Shown piece after piece: positions 16,177-24,300 of a stretch of 51,399 nucleotides of DNA (the first letter of the stretch is position 1; each line of letters starts with the position of its first letter). The DNA comes from Bacteroidia bacterium (GTDB taxonomy: Bacteria; Bacteroidota; Bacteroidia; Bacteroidales; UBA932). The DNA lies in NCBI GenBank assembly GCA_030537315.1, contig JAUNNZ010000011.1, positions 1-51,399 on the forward strand, written 5' to 3'. Position numbers and translations under genes: made by a program. The notes under the pieces were generated by a model that saw only the letters and a list, made by a program, of their open reading frames with translations, had not been told where the DNA came from and ran no database searches.

Positions 16177-17391
16177 ATGATAGTACTCGTAATCAACTGC
16201 GGAAGTTCTTCTATCAAGTATCAGCTTCTTGATATGAAGAATGACAATGATTTCACCCTTATGGCCAAGGGCATCGTTGAAAAGATCGGCCTCCCTGACT
16301 CAAATATCACACACAAGCCGACAGGCAAGGACAAGATGGAGAAGACCGCTCCGATTCCTGACCACAAGGTCGGAATGAAGTTCGTTCTTGACGCTCTCGT
16401 GGACCCCAAGTACGGTGTCCTCTCGAGCTTTGAGGATATCGACGCCGTGGGCCACCGCATCGTTCAGGGCGCAGACTTCTTTTCAGGAAGTGTACTTGTC
16501 GATGAGGACGTGATGGAGAAGATCGGCATCTGCTGCGACTTCGCCCCGCTTCACAATCCGGCGCACATCCTCGGCATCCGCGCAATGCAGGCTGTCCTGC
16601 CTTCAGTGCCTCAGGTCGCCACCTTTGACACGGCATTCCACCAGACCATGGAAGCTCCGGCCTATATGTACGCTCTCCCTTACGAGTATTATCAGAAATA
16701 CCGCGTACGCCGCTACGGTGCGCACGGCACGTCCCACCTGTATGTAAGCCACCGCGGAGCAGAGTTCGCCGGCCTCGATATAAACAACTCCAGGATAATA
16801 ACCTGCCATATAGGCAACGGATCCTCAGTCACTGCGGTCAGGAACGGAAAGTGCGTTGATACTTCAATGGGATTCACCCCTCTGGAAGGAATGATTATGG
16901 GCACCCGCTGCGGTAACATCGACGCAAGCATTGTTCCTTACATAATGAAGAAGGAGAACCTCACTCCCGACCAGATGACGGAGGTGATGAACAAGAAGAG
17001 CGGTTTCCTCGGCCTTTCAGGCAAAACTTCCGACTGCCGCGATATGTGTGACCTGCGTGCGGCAGGCGATGAGCGCGCCAGGATGGTGCTTGACAAACTC
17101 GTCCTTGACATCACCAAGCTTGTCGGCGGTTTCGTCGCTGAAATGGGCGGCGTCGACCTTATCGTCTTCACTGCGGGCATAGCCGAGAACAACGCCTGGC
17201 TCCGCCGTGACGTCAGCAACAATTTCAAGTATCTCGGCGTCAAGTTCGACGAGGCTTTCAACGATACCGTAAGGGGAGTGGAGGCGATGCTCTCAACTCC
17301 TGATTCTGCGGTCAAGGTTGCGCTCATCCCGACCGACGAGGAACTTATGATTGCACGTGACACAATGCATATCGCTTCAGAACTCAAATAA
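16177..17391 (+). CDS. ackA: Acetate kinase
   Basis: 404 residues. ASKHA-fold kinase that converts acetyl phosphate and ADP to acetate and ATP, the energy-yielding step of acetate fermentation. Signatures are VINCGSSSIKYQLL at the N-terminus (phosphate-binding loop), ATFDTAFHQTM, GAHGTSHLYV and CHIGNGSSV. I chose the ATG at 16177 because it gives the family N-terminus MIVLVINCGSSS and follows the promoter; an open frame continues upstream to 15721 only because the antisense comEC-like gene keeps it open. pta follows after 2 bases. Confidence 0.97.
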   Translation: MIVLVINCGSSSIKYQLLDMKNDNDFTLMAKGIVEKIGLPDSNITHKPTGKDKMEKTAPIPDHKVGMKFVLDALVDPKYGVLSSFEDIDAVGHRIVQGADFFSGSVLVDEDVMEKIGICCDFAPLHNPAHILGIRAMQAVLPSVPQVATFDTAFHQTMEAPAYMYALPYEYYQKYRVRRYGAHGTSHLYVSHRGAEFAGLDINNSRIITCHIGNGSSVTAVRNGKCVDTSMGFTPLEGMIMGTRCGNIDASIVPYIMKKENLTPDQMTEVMNKKSGFLGLSGKTSDCRDMCDLRAAGDERARMVLDKLVLDITKLVGGFVAEMGGVDLIVFTAGIAENNAWLRRDVSNNFKYLGVKFDEAFNDTVRGVEAMLSTPDSAVKVALIPTDEELMIARDTMHIASELK

Positions 17392-17393
17392 TT

Positions 17394-18401
17394 ATGGCAC
17401 TTATCGATCAAATCATCGCGCGCGCCAGATCCAACAGGCAGCGCATCGTGCTCCCCGAATCCCTTGAGGAGCGCACCATCAAGGCCGCCGACAAGGCTAT
17501 CGCCGACGGGCTCGCAGAGATCATTCTTATAGGCAACCGCGACGAGATCCTCGCGTATGCCGCAAAGCTCGGCCTCACGAATATCGATAAGGCCACAATC
17601 ATCGACCCTGCCACTTCAGCCAAGACCGCAGAATATGCAAACCTCCTTTATGAGCTCCGCAAAAACAAGGGTATGACCCCGGAACAGGCAAATGAGCTCG
17701 TGAAGAACCCTCTCTATTTCGGCTGCCTCATCATCAAGAGCGGCGACGCCGACGGACAGATCAGCGGAGCGCTTTCCACCACAGGTGAGACTCTTCGCCC
17801 AGCCCTGCAGATCATAAAGTGCGCTCCCGGCATCAGCTGTGTCAGCGGCGCTATGCTTATGGTCACCCAGACTCCGGAATACGGCGAGGACGGTGTCCTC
17901 GTGATCGGAGACGTCGCGGTAACGCCAATGCCGGATGCAAACCAGCTTGCGCAGATCGCGGTGTGCACGGCACAGACCGCCAAGAGCGTGGCAGGCTTCG
18001 CAGAGCCGCGCGTCGCAATGCTGTCTTTCTCTACCAAGGGTTCTGCAAAGCATGAAGTGGTTGACAAGGTGGTAGAAGCCACCGCTCTCGCAAAGCAGCT
18101 CGACCCGTCACTCAAGATTGACGGCGAACTGCAGGCAGATGCCGCGCTCGTCCCTTCAGTCGGCAGCAAGAAGGCTCCGGGATCGGATATCGCCGGCAAG
18201 GCCAATGTCCTTGTATTCCCTAACCTCGAGGTGGGAAACATCGGATACAAGCTCGTTCAGCGTCTCGGCCGCGCCGATGCCATCGGACCTATCCTTCAGG
18301 GTATCGCGCGTCCGGTCAATGACCTCAGCCGCGGCTGCTCGGTGGATGACATCTACAAGATGGTAGCCATCACCGCCTGTCAGGCGATGGACGCAAAATA
18401 A
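17394..18401 (+). CDS. pta: Phosphate acetyltransferase
   Basis: 335 residues, the short catalytic form of Pta. It interconverts acetyl-CoA and acetyl phosphate and feeds acetate kinase. The PTA_PTB fold shows RQRIVLPESLEERTIKAADKAI at the start and the conserved DGELQADAALVPSV and ANVLVFPNLEVGNIGYKLVQR near the C-terminus. It starts 2 bases after ackA and is surely cotranscribed. Its terminator lies just past the stop, inside the convergent rsmD gene. Confidence 0.97.
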   Translation: MALIDQIIARARSNRQRIVLPESLEERTIKAADKAIADGLAEIILIGNRDEILAYAAKLGLTNIDKATIIDPATSAKTAEYANLLYELRKNKGMTPEQANELVKNPLYFGCLIIKSGDADGQISGALSTTGETLRPALQIIKCAPGISCVSGAMLMVTQTPEYGEDGVLVIGDVAVTPMPDANQLAQIAVCTAQTAKSVAGFAEPRVAMLSFSTKGSAKHEVVDKVVEATALAKQLDPSLKIDGELQADAALVPSVGSKKAPGSDIAGKANVLVFPNLEVGNIGYKLVQRLGRADAIGPILQGIARPVNDLSRGCSVDDIYKMVAITACQAMDAK

Positions 18402-18412
18402 CAAAAGGAAAT

Positions 18413-18943
18413 CTATTCGAAGAAGGAGAAGTGTACGCGACCGTACACTTTTTCTTTTTTAAAGCGGGGATGTGCGGTGAAGGAATGCTCATCGCCGTGC
18501 TCGAGGATGAAGTAGCAGCCGGGATGAAGGATGTCGGCTGCGAACACTTTGTCCGGAATCGTGTCCAGACCATCCAGGGCATAAGGAGGATCTGCGAAGA
18601 TTATATCGAATTTTTCATGACAGATCGGAAGGAAGTCGAAGACGTTGTCGTGGACGGCCGTGACGTTCTTGAGACCGAGGCGGGCGGACTCGCGCTTTAT
18701 GAACGCGGCGTTGTCACGGTTCATTTCAATCGAATATACGCGGGATGCACCGCGTGAAGCGAATTCATAGGCAATGGCGCCTGTGCCTCCGAAGAGGTCA
18801 AGCACCTTCAGGTCTTCGAATTCGTATTCGTTGTTGAGGACGTTGAAAAGCCCTTCACGGGCGAAATCTGTCGTAGGACGGGCACTGTAGCCCATAGGCG
18901 GATTGATGGTCTTGCCTTTCAGGATGCCGCCGATTATCCGCAT
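18413..18943 (-). CDS. rsmD: 16S rRNA (guanine(966)-N(2))-methyltransferase RsmD
   Basis: 176 residues. SAM-dependent methyltransferase of 16S rRNA G966 (E. coli numbering). Motifs are MRIIGGILKGKTI at the N-terminus, RPTTDFAREGLFNVL, the SAM loop DLFGGTGAIAYE, and the catalytic IIFADPPYAL. The length is standard. It overlaps the upstream DUF3822-like gene by 10 bases. The last codons contain the ackA-pta terminator hairpin on the opposite strand. Confidence 0.93.
   Translation of the reverse strand: MRIIGGILKGKTINPPMGYSARPTTDFAREGLFNVLNNEYEFEDLKVLDLFGGTGAIAYEFASRGASRVYSIEMNRDNAAFIKRESARLGLKNVTAVHDNVFDFLPICHEKFDIIFADPPYALDGLDTIPDKVFAADILHPGCYFILEHGDEHSFTAHPRFKKEKVYGRVHFSFFE
18429..18460 (+). 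terminator. Rho-independent terminator of ackA-pta
   Basis: Perfect 9-bp arms AAGTGTACG (18429-18437) and CGTACACTT (18442-18450), 4-base loop, then TTTCTTTTTT. The whole structure lies within the 3' end of rsmD, encoded on the other strand. Confidence 0.85.
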
Positions 18944-19395
18944 AAGTAATCGACTGCTTTGAAATAGCGGTAGAGGGACATTTCGTCCTCTTTGTCGACA
19001 GGAGTTCTCCAGCAGATAGTGGAGACCTCGGGGTTGAGCTGCAGCGATTTCATCGCCAGGAATATGTAATATTCGGCGGTCGTGAAATCCGGCGCGCTGT
19101 ACCAGTTGGCGAGAAGTAGGGACTTGCCCTGGGCTATGGCCAGCGTAAGGATGCCGTCCTTGATGCTGCAGAGGATTTTATTGTATTCCGGGCATTTCGG
19201 GAGGTCGTTCAGGACATGGTAGATCTCCGGATACAAAACGGCACTGTCCCCATCTACGGCATAGATGAGGACAGCATCGTATTGTGGTATTTCTATATGC
19301 TTTACCTGCTGATCTTCCCTCAGTTCGACGACTCCAGCAAGAGTTTCACGTTCTGCTGAAGCATCGAAGAAGTTTGAAGGAACAAGCGTGAACAC
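18934..19395 (-). CDS. DUF3822-like protein, short form
   Basis: 153 residues with a GTG start at 19395. The segment LYPEIYHVLND...AIAQGKSLLLANWYSAPDFTTAEYYIF resembles the DUF3822 family of Bacteroidota, which has an actin/HSP70-like fold and unknown function. Full members are about 250-280 residues, so about 100 residues seem to be missing at the N-terminus and some at the C-terminus. The gene is squeezed between its neighbours: its GTG shares a base with the TAG of the upstream gene, and its end overlaps rsmD by 10 bases. That argues for a genuine compact gene rather than a sequencing error. Confidence 0.6.
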   Translation of the reverse strand: MFTLVPSNFFDASAERETLAGVVELREDQQVKHIEIPQYDAVLIYAVDGDSAVLYPEIYHVLNDLPKCPEYNKILCSIKDGILTLAIAQGKSLLLANWYSAPDFTTAEYYIFLAMKSLQLNPEVSTICWRTPVDKEDEMSLYRYFKAVDYLCG

Positions 19396-20096
19396 TACTC
19401 CCAGTTACCAGCGTTGTTGTTAGGGGTGTCAACAGAACCGACCTGAAGGCCTTCGAATCTGTTCTTGTCGCGGCAGTCAGCGTCGAGGTTGATACGGAGC
19501 TGATTGTCCATACCCTTGCAGAGGAGCTTGTAAGGCATTTTGGCTTCGAAGAGAGGAACAGGAACACCTGATACCATCCTTACGACTGCATTCATGATGA
19601 TAGGCTCGCCTCCTGAGAACGGGATGGTTGCGAGTGAGTCAGCGCAGAAGTCCTCGCGGCTGCGGAAGAGGGTGTCCCTTACAGGGATCTTGGTGACAGC
19701 GGAGAATACGAGGTTCTTGTCGCCCTTGTCGTAGAGAGCCTTGAGCTGGTTGTCAATCTCCTGGCCTTTGCCCTTGAGACCCTTCTTCACCTTCTGGGTG
19801 TGCTCCCATGCGAGGGAGTCGTCCACTGAACCGATCTGCATCACGATGGACATCTCACCGGTCTTATAGTAGTTGATGAGGGAGTCGATGTTGGCTGTGA
19901 ACTTGTTGTTCTCACCTTTGAAAGCGACCTCAAGGGAGCGGATGTCCTTGAGTCTCTGAACGGCTACTGCTTTACGTGCTTCAAGCTGCTTGTTGAAGTT
20001 GACCGGCTTTGTAATGCTGCTGTAGATGGCATAAACCAGACCTACGATAGCGACCAGAAGAACAACTTCGACGATAATCTTTACTGACTTTTTCAT
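19395..20096 (-). CDS. Conserved single-pass membrane protein, function unknown
   Basis: 233 residues. One N-terminal membrane segment (about residues 7-26, IIVEVVLLVAIVGLVYAIY) is followed by an extracytoplasmic part with a coiled-coil-like helix (LEARKAVAVQRLKDIRSLEVAF) that superficially resembles a pseudopilin. No cleavage motif or catalytic residues are recognisable. I believe similar proteins are common in Bacteroidales but cannot name a family. It is first in a unit with the DUF3822-like gene and rsmD. Confidence 0.7.
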   Translation of the reverse strand: MKKSVKIIVEVVLLVAIVGLVYAIYSSITKPVNFNKQLEARKAVAVQRLKDIRSLEVAFKGENNKFTANIDSLINYYKTGEMSIVMQIGSVDDSLAWEHTQKVKKGLKGKGQEIDNQLKALYDKGDKNLVFSAVTKIPVRDTLFRSREDFCADSLATIPFSGGEPIIMNAVVRMVSGVPVPLFEAKMPYKLLCKGMDNQLRINLDADCRDKNRFEGLQVGSVDTPNNNAGNWE

Positions 20097-20128
20097 TTTA
20101 TGTGTTTTTGTTTACTTTCAAAACCCCA

Positions 20129-20136
20129 CAAAGTTA
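20129..20136 (-). promoter_or_regulatory. -7 box of the membrane protein-DUF3822-rsmD unit
   Basis: TAACTTTG on the minus strand, about 29 bases of leader to the ATG at 20096. It is back-to-back with the nrnA promoter. Confidence 0.65.
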
Positions 20137-20168
20137 TGAAAATGATTTATCAAATGCAATATTCTTAC

Positions 20169-20176
20169 TAAATTTG
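20169..20176 (+). promoter_or_regulatory. -7 box of the nrnA operon
   Basis: TAAATTTG; the predicted start is about 10 bases before the ATG at 20191. Confidence 0.7.
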
Positions 20177-20190
20177 CAGCATTATAGAAT

Positions 20191-21249
20191 ATGACTGTGA
20201 ATCGTTTCCCTGAAGATAAAATATTGCGTCTGGACGCTCTCCTGTGCGGTGCCGGGTCCGTTGCGATCATTACGCACACACACCCGGACGGCGATGCCCT
20301 CGGCAGCACCACCGCACTCTGGCATTTCCTTACCGCCTCCCTTGGCAGGAAGGCGCGCATCCTGGTGCCGGACGCCGTAGCCGCAAATCTCGGGTTCATA
20401 GTGGCGGAAGGTTCGCTGACCGACTTTTCCGCCAGTCCGGCAGAAGCTGCCGAATGTGTCGCTTCCGCCGACCTCATCGTCTGCCTTGACCTCAACTCCC
20501 TTTCGCGTTCGGCCGGCGCTGAGCAGGCAGTGCGCGCATCGAAAGCTCCGAAAATCCTGATTGACCATCATCTGAGCCCCGCCTGCGAGGACTTTGACCT
20601 CGTTTTTTCCGAGACTGAGATTTCGTCTGCCAGTGAACTGCTGTACTACATACTCCTGGCCCTGCCGGAGGTGGGCTCGGCTGAAAAGCTTCCGGAGGAA
20701 GCGCGCCGCGCGCTGATGGTCGGAATGACCACCGACACGAACAATTTCGCCAATTCGGTATTCCCGACGACGCTCGCGATGGCGTCGTCGCTGCTCGCCG
20801 CGGGCGTTGACCGCGATGATATTCTTGCGAATCTATACAACAGGTATGGGGAAAACCGTTTTCGTGCGATGGGCGCAGTCCTTTCGGACCTTATGCACAT
20901 CACTCCGGAAGGTGTGGCATATTTCATCATGGACTCGGATTTCTTAAGAAAATATGAAATTTGCGAGGGAGATACGGAAGGTTTTGTAAATTTGCCGCTT
21001 GGAATAGACCGCGTCAAGATGTCGGTCTTCCTCAAGGAAGATGACGGATATTACCGTGTCTCCGTCCGTTCGAAGAAAGGGTGGTCGGCGAATATGCTGG
21101 CACGCAACCATTTCAACGGAGGCGGGCACGAATGCGCGGCCGGAGGCCGGCTCTACTGGCCGAAGGACATTGCAGACCGCAAGGATGCGGCTGAATATTT
21201 GGAAACAGTTACGGCACGGTTTATGTGTAACCGCAAGCCTGAACAATAA
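20191..21249 (+). CDS. nrnA: DHH-family bifunctional oligoribonuclease/PAP phosphatase (NrnA-like)
   Basis: 352 residues. A DHH/DHHA1 phosphoesterase that degrades nanoRNA or cyclic-dinucleotide products and hydrolyses 3'-phosphoadenosine 5'-phosphate. Metal-binding motifs are THPDGDALGS, the LIVCLDLNS Asp, the diagnostic ILIDHHLS, and MVGMTTDTNNF. The C-terminal DHHA1 part has RNHFNGGGHECAAGG, the substrate-binding glycine loop. It heads a five-gene plus-strand run; the next gene begins 10 bases after its stop. Confidence 0.9.
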   Translation: MTVNRFPEDKILRLDALLCGAGSVAIITHTHPDGDALGSTTALWHFLTASLGRKARILVPDAVAANLGFIVAEGSLTDFSASPAEAAECVASADLIVCLDLNSLSRSAGAEQAVRASKAPKILIDHHLSPACEDFDLVFSETEISSASELLYYILLALPEVGSAEKLPEEARRALMVGMTTDTNNFANSVFPTTLAMASSLLAAGVDRDDILANLYNRYGENRFRAMGAVLSDLMHITPEGVAYFIMDSDFLRKYEICEGDTEGFVNLPLGIDRVKMSVFLKEDDGYYRVSVRSKKGWSANMLARNHFNGGGHECAAGGRLYWPKDIADRKDAAEYLETVTARFMCNRKPEQ

Positions 21250-21259
21250 AGAATCGAGA

Positions 21260-22282
21260 ATGAAGAAAGTGATTTTCTGGTTTGCCGCGGCTGCCCTTCT
21301 CCTCAGCGGTTGTGCGAAGGGCGTCAAGACCGGCACCAACGATGCGACCAAAAGATACATAGAGGCATTCGCCCAGACCTATTACCCGACTGCAAAGACC
21401 ACGGCTCTCGGCTCGTATATCATCGAGTCCAAGACCGGCAGCGGCCCTGCCGTCGGCGATGCCGAAACATACCCTTTCGTGTATGTGGACTATTCGGCCT
21501 GGGACCTGGACGGCCAGCTGGTGTATTCGACTGACGTCGATCTGATGAAGAAGACAGGACTCTACAGCGCTTCGACCTATTGCGGCCCTGCTGTCTGGTA
21601 CAGGTTGGACACCAGCCTCCTCGCCGGTCTGGACGAGATCGTATCTTCGATGAATGAAGGCGGTGAGGTGACTGCCCTCATACCGGGATGGCTCGCCACG
21701 AACAACAGATACGACACGGCGCAGGGATATCTCGACAACGTTGACGGAGCCTCGACGTCGGCGATATACAATGTCAAGCTGATCAGCAGGATCAGCGACC
21801 TCGGAAAATGGCAGATCGACAGCATCGGACGCTATCTTTCACATAATTTCCCGTATAAGAGCGTCGCGGACTCCTCGGCCAACGGCATGTACATCATCCC
21901 TGTCGACACTCCTTCACAGGAAACGCATCAGCTTGACTCCACATTCTATGTGAACTATATCGGCAGGCTCCTTGACGGCACCGTCTTCGACACCAACATC
22001 AAGGACACGGCAAAGGTTTACGGCCTTTATTCTTCGTCTAGGACTTACGGCCCGACTTCGGTGAAAGTGTCAAAGTCGAGCGAAAATGAAAATGAGACGA
22101 CGGTGTCTTTCGGTGGCAGCACGCCTATCACGGGATTTGCATTCGCTCTCAAGAAGATTCACAAGAACGAGAAGATCGTCACGATATTCTACTCCAACCA
22201 TGGATATGGCGCCAACTCTACGGGCGGGATACCGGCCTATTCGCCATTGAGATTCGACATAGAGGCGGTGGAAAAGAAATAG
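21260..22282 (+). CDS. FKBP-type peptidyl-prolyl isomerase-like lipoprotein
   Basis: 340 residues with a lipobox at Cys18 (LLLSGCAKG). Two FKBP-like regions are suggested, residues about 40-170 and 210-340. The second has NYIGRLLDGTVFDTN, the typical start of an FKBP fold, and ends FSNHGYGANSTGG-like. Several active-site aromatic positions look altered, so isomerase activity is uncertain; it may act as a periplasmic chaperone. I used the ATG at 21260 because it yields the signal peptide; the open frame upstream overlaps nrnA. Confidence 0.75.
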   Translation: MKKVIFWFAAAALLLSGCAKGVKTGTNDATKRYIEAFAQTYYPTAKTTALGSYIIESKTGSGPAVGDAETYPFVYVDYSAWDLDGQLVYSTDVDLMKKTGLYSASTYCGPAVWYRLDTSLLAGLDEIVSSMNEGGEVTALIPGWLATNNRYDTAQGYLDNVDGASTSAIYNVKLISRISDLGKWQIDSIGRYLSHNFPYKSVADSSANGMYIIPVDTPSQETHQLDSTFYVNYIGRLLDGTVFDTNIKDTAKVYGLYSSSRTYGPTSVKVSKSSENENETTVSFGGSTPITGFAFALKKIHKNEKIVTIFYSNHGYGANSTGGIPAYSPLRFDIEAVEKK

Positions 22283-22289
22283 TGGAGAT

Positions 22290-23687
22290 ATGGCAGCAGG
22301 CGAATTGGCTCCAACTGAGCTTGGTACTCAAAAAATCAGCAAACTGTTGAAGATGTATGCAGTCCCGGGCATTATCGCCCAGACTGCCGCTTCTTTATAT
22401 AACATGGTCGACAGCATCTACATCGGCCATATTCCGGGAGTCGGTTCCGCGGCCATCAGCGGTCTGGCGGTAACCTTCCCGCTGATGAACCTTTCGATAG
22501 CAATCGGCACGCTTGTCGGCGTGGGCGCGATGACTCTCATTTCAGTCCTTCTCGGTCAGAAAAACTATGAAGCCGCGCAGAAGGTTCTCTCGAACGTCCT
22601 GTCGATGAACGTCGCGATAGGTGTACTCTTCACAATCGTGACGCTGGCATTCCTGGATCCGATCCTGAGATTCTTCGGCGCAAGCGATGTCACGCTTCCA
22701 TACGCCAGGGACTATATGGTGATCATCCTTATCGGCAACGCATTCACCCATCTCTATCACGGCTTCAACGGTGTGATACGCTGTTCGGGTCACCCGAAGA
22801 CGGCGATGGGACTGATTCTCTTCACCGTCATATCGAACGCCATACTCGATCCGATATTCATCTTTGCCTTCGGTATGGGCATCAAGGGCGCGGCTCTCGC
22901 CACTGTTCTCTGCCAGATGCTGGCGCTTGTGTACTCGTTGCGGTTCCTCGCCGACAAGAAGCGTTTCCTGCATTTCCCGCGTCCGCTCTTCCAGTTCGAC
23001 AAGCGCATCGCCAAGAAATCCCTTGCGATCGGTGTCGGCCCGTTCATGATGAATACCGCCGCCTGCCTTGTGGCGCTCTTCATCAACCAGCAGCTGGGCA
23101 AATACGGCGGCGACCTCGCCATCGGCGCGTATGGTATAAACAACCGTCTTACGATGCTCTTCGTGATGATATGTATGGGCTTCAACCAGGGACTCCAGCC
23201 TATTGCAGGATATAATTACGGCGCCCGTCAGTACAAGAGGGTCAAGGAGATATTCTTCCTGACGGCGAAGTGGGAGGTGCTCGTCACCTTCACCTGCTTC
23301 CTTGTCGCTGAACTGATACCACGCACCGCGGTCAGCCTGTTCACCAACGATCCGGAGATGGTTGACATGGCGGCCCACGGCCTCCGGATAATGAACTGCG
23401 GCTTCGCCCTGACCGGATTCGGCATGGTGTCATCCAATTTCTTCCAGTGTCTGGGAATGGTGAAGAAATCGATATTCCTGTCCCTTACCAGACAGCTTCT
23501 TTTCCTTCTCCCTGTGCTTTACACGCTGCCTCTGTTCTTCGGACAGAACGGGGTATGGTGGAGCTTCCCTATTTCGGATACTCTCAACATCATCGTCTCG
23601 GCGATACTCATAATCAATATTTTCCGTAAATTTGACAAGCTGGAGGAGGGCGGAGATGCCAGCATCCTCGGCGGCGCAATACAATAA
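22290..23687 (+). CDS. MATE-family efflux transporter
   Basis: 465 residues and twelve predicted membrane helices. It is a Na+- or H+-driven multidrug/toxin exporter of the DinF/NorM superfamily. Family pattern YNMVDSIYIGHIPGVGSAAISG lies in helix 1-2 and GFNQGLQPIAGYNYGA in helix 7. The substrate cannot be told from sequence. It starts 7 bases after the FKBP-like gene and 6 bases before the next gene, so it belongs to the same operon. Confidence 0.9.
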   Translation: MAAGELAPTELGTQKISKLLKMYAVPGIIAQTAASLYNMVDSIYIGHIPGVGSAAISGLAVTFPLMNLSIAIGTLVGVGAMTLISVLLGQKNYEAAQKVLSNVLSMNVAIGVLFTIVTLAFLDPILRFFGASDVTLPYARDYMVIILIGNAFTHLYHGFNGVIRCSGHPKTAMGLILFTVISNAILDPIFIFAFGMGIKGAALATVLCQMLALVYSLRFLADKKRFLHFPRPLFQFDKRIAKKSLAIGVGPFMMNTAACLVALFINQQLGKYGGDLAIGAYGINNRLTMLFVMICMGFNQGLQPIAGYNYGARQYKRVKEIFFLTAKWEVLVTFTCFLVAELIPRTAVSLFTNDPEMVDMAAHGLRIMNCGFALTGFGMVSSNFFQCLGMVKKSIFLSLTRQLLFLLPVLYTLPLFFGQNGVWWSFPISDTLNIIVSAILIINIFRKFDKLEEGGDASILGGAIQ

Positions 23688-23693
23688 CCGGCA

Positions 23694-24299
23694 ATGGAGA
23701 ATCACATAATCATCAACGTAGGACGGCAGTTCGGAAGCGGTGGGAAGAGTGTGGCGGTGTGCCTGGGCGAGAAGCTTGGAATCAAGGTCTATGACAACGA
23801 GCTGCTTTCAGCAGCAGCAGAGCAGAGCGGCTTCAGCCCTGAACTTTTCAGCAGAAGCGACGAGAAGAAACACAATTTCAGCCTCGGCAGCCTGTTCAGC
23901 TCGAACCGGTTCGAGGGCGCTTTTACCCAGAGCGGAATCAGCGAGAGCTCGCTTTTCAAGATTCAAAGCGAGGTCATCCGCGACATTGCCTCCAAAGGGG
24001 ATGCAATCTTCATAGGCCGCGCATCGGACTACGTGCTCCGTGACATGGACTGTCTGGACGTTTTTATCTGCGCACCAGTAGAGGAGCGTAAGAAGAGGGT
24101 GGCTGAGCGTATGGGAATAACTCCGGAAGAAGCCGGGCGCCTGATTGAGAAAAATGACAAGGCCCGCGCCGAATATTATAACTTCTTTACGTTCGGACAT
24201 TGGGGAAAGGCCTCGAATTATGACCTCTGCATAGATTCCTCCATACTTGGAATCGAGGGCACGTCGGATTTCATCATTGATTTTCTAAAGAGGAAATAG
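23694..24299 (+). CDS. Cytidylate kinase-like family protein
   Basis: 201 residues. P-loop NMP kinase fold with Walker A-like GRQFGSGGKSV at residues 11-21, a LID-like RKKRVAERMG region and a KARAEYYNFFT motif. It belongs to the 'cytidylate kinase-like' group, distinct from Cmk. The actual phosphate acceptor is not established. It is flanked within 6 bases by the MATE gene and within 2 bases by the cstA-like gene. Confidence 0.82.
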   Translation: MENHIIINVGRQFGSGGKSVAVCLGEKLGIKVYDNELLSAAAEQSGFSPELFSRSDEKKHNFSLGSLFSSNRFEGAFTQSGISESSLFKIQSEVIRDIASKGDAIFIGRASDYVLRDMDCLDVFICAPVEERKKRVAERMGITPEEAGRLIEKNDKARAEYYNFFTFGHWGKASNYDLCIDSSILGIEGTSDFIIDFLKRK

Positions 24300-24300
24300 G

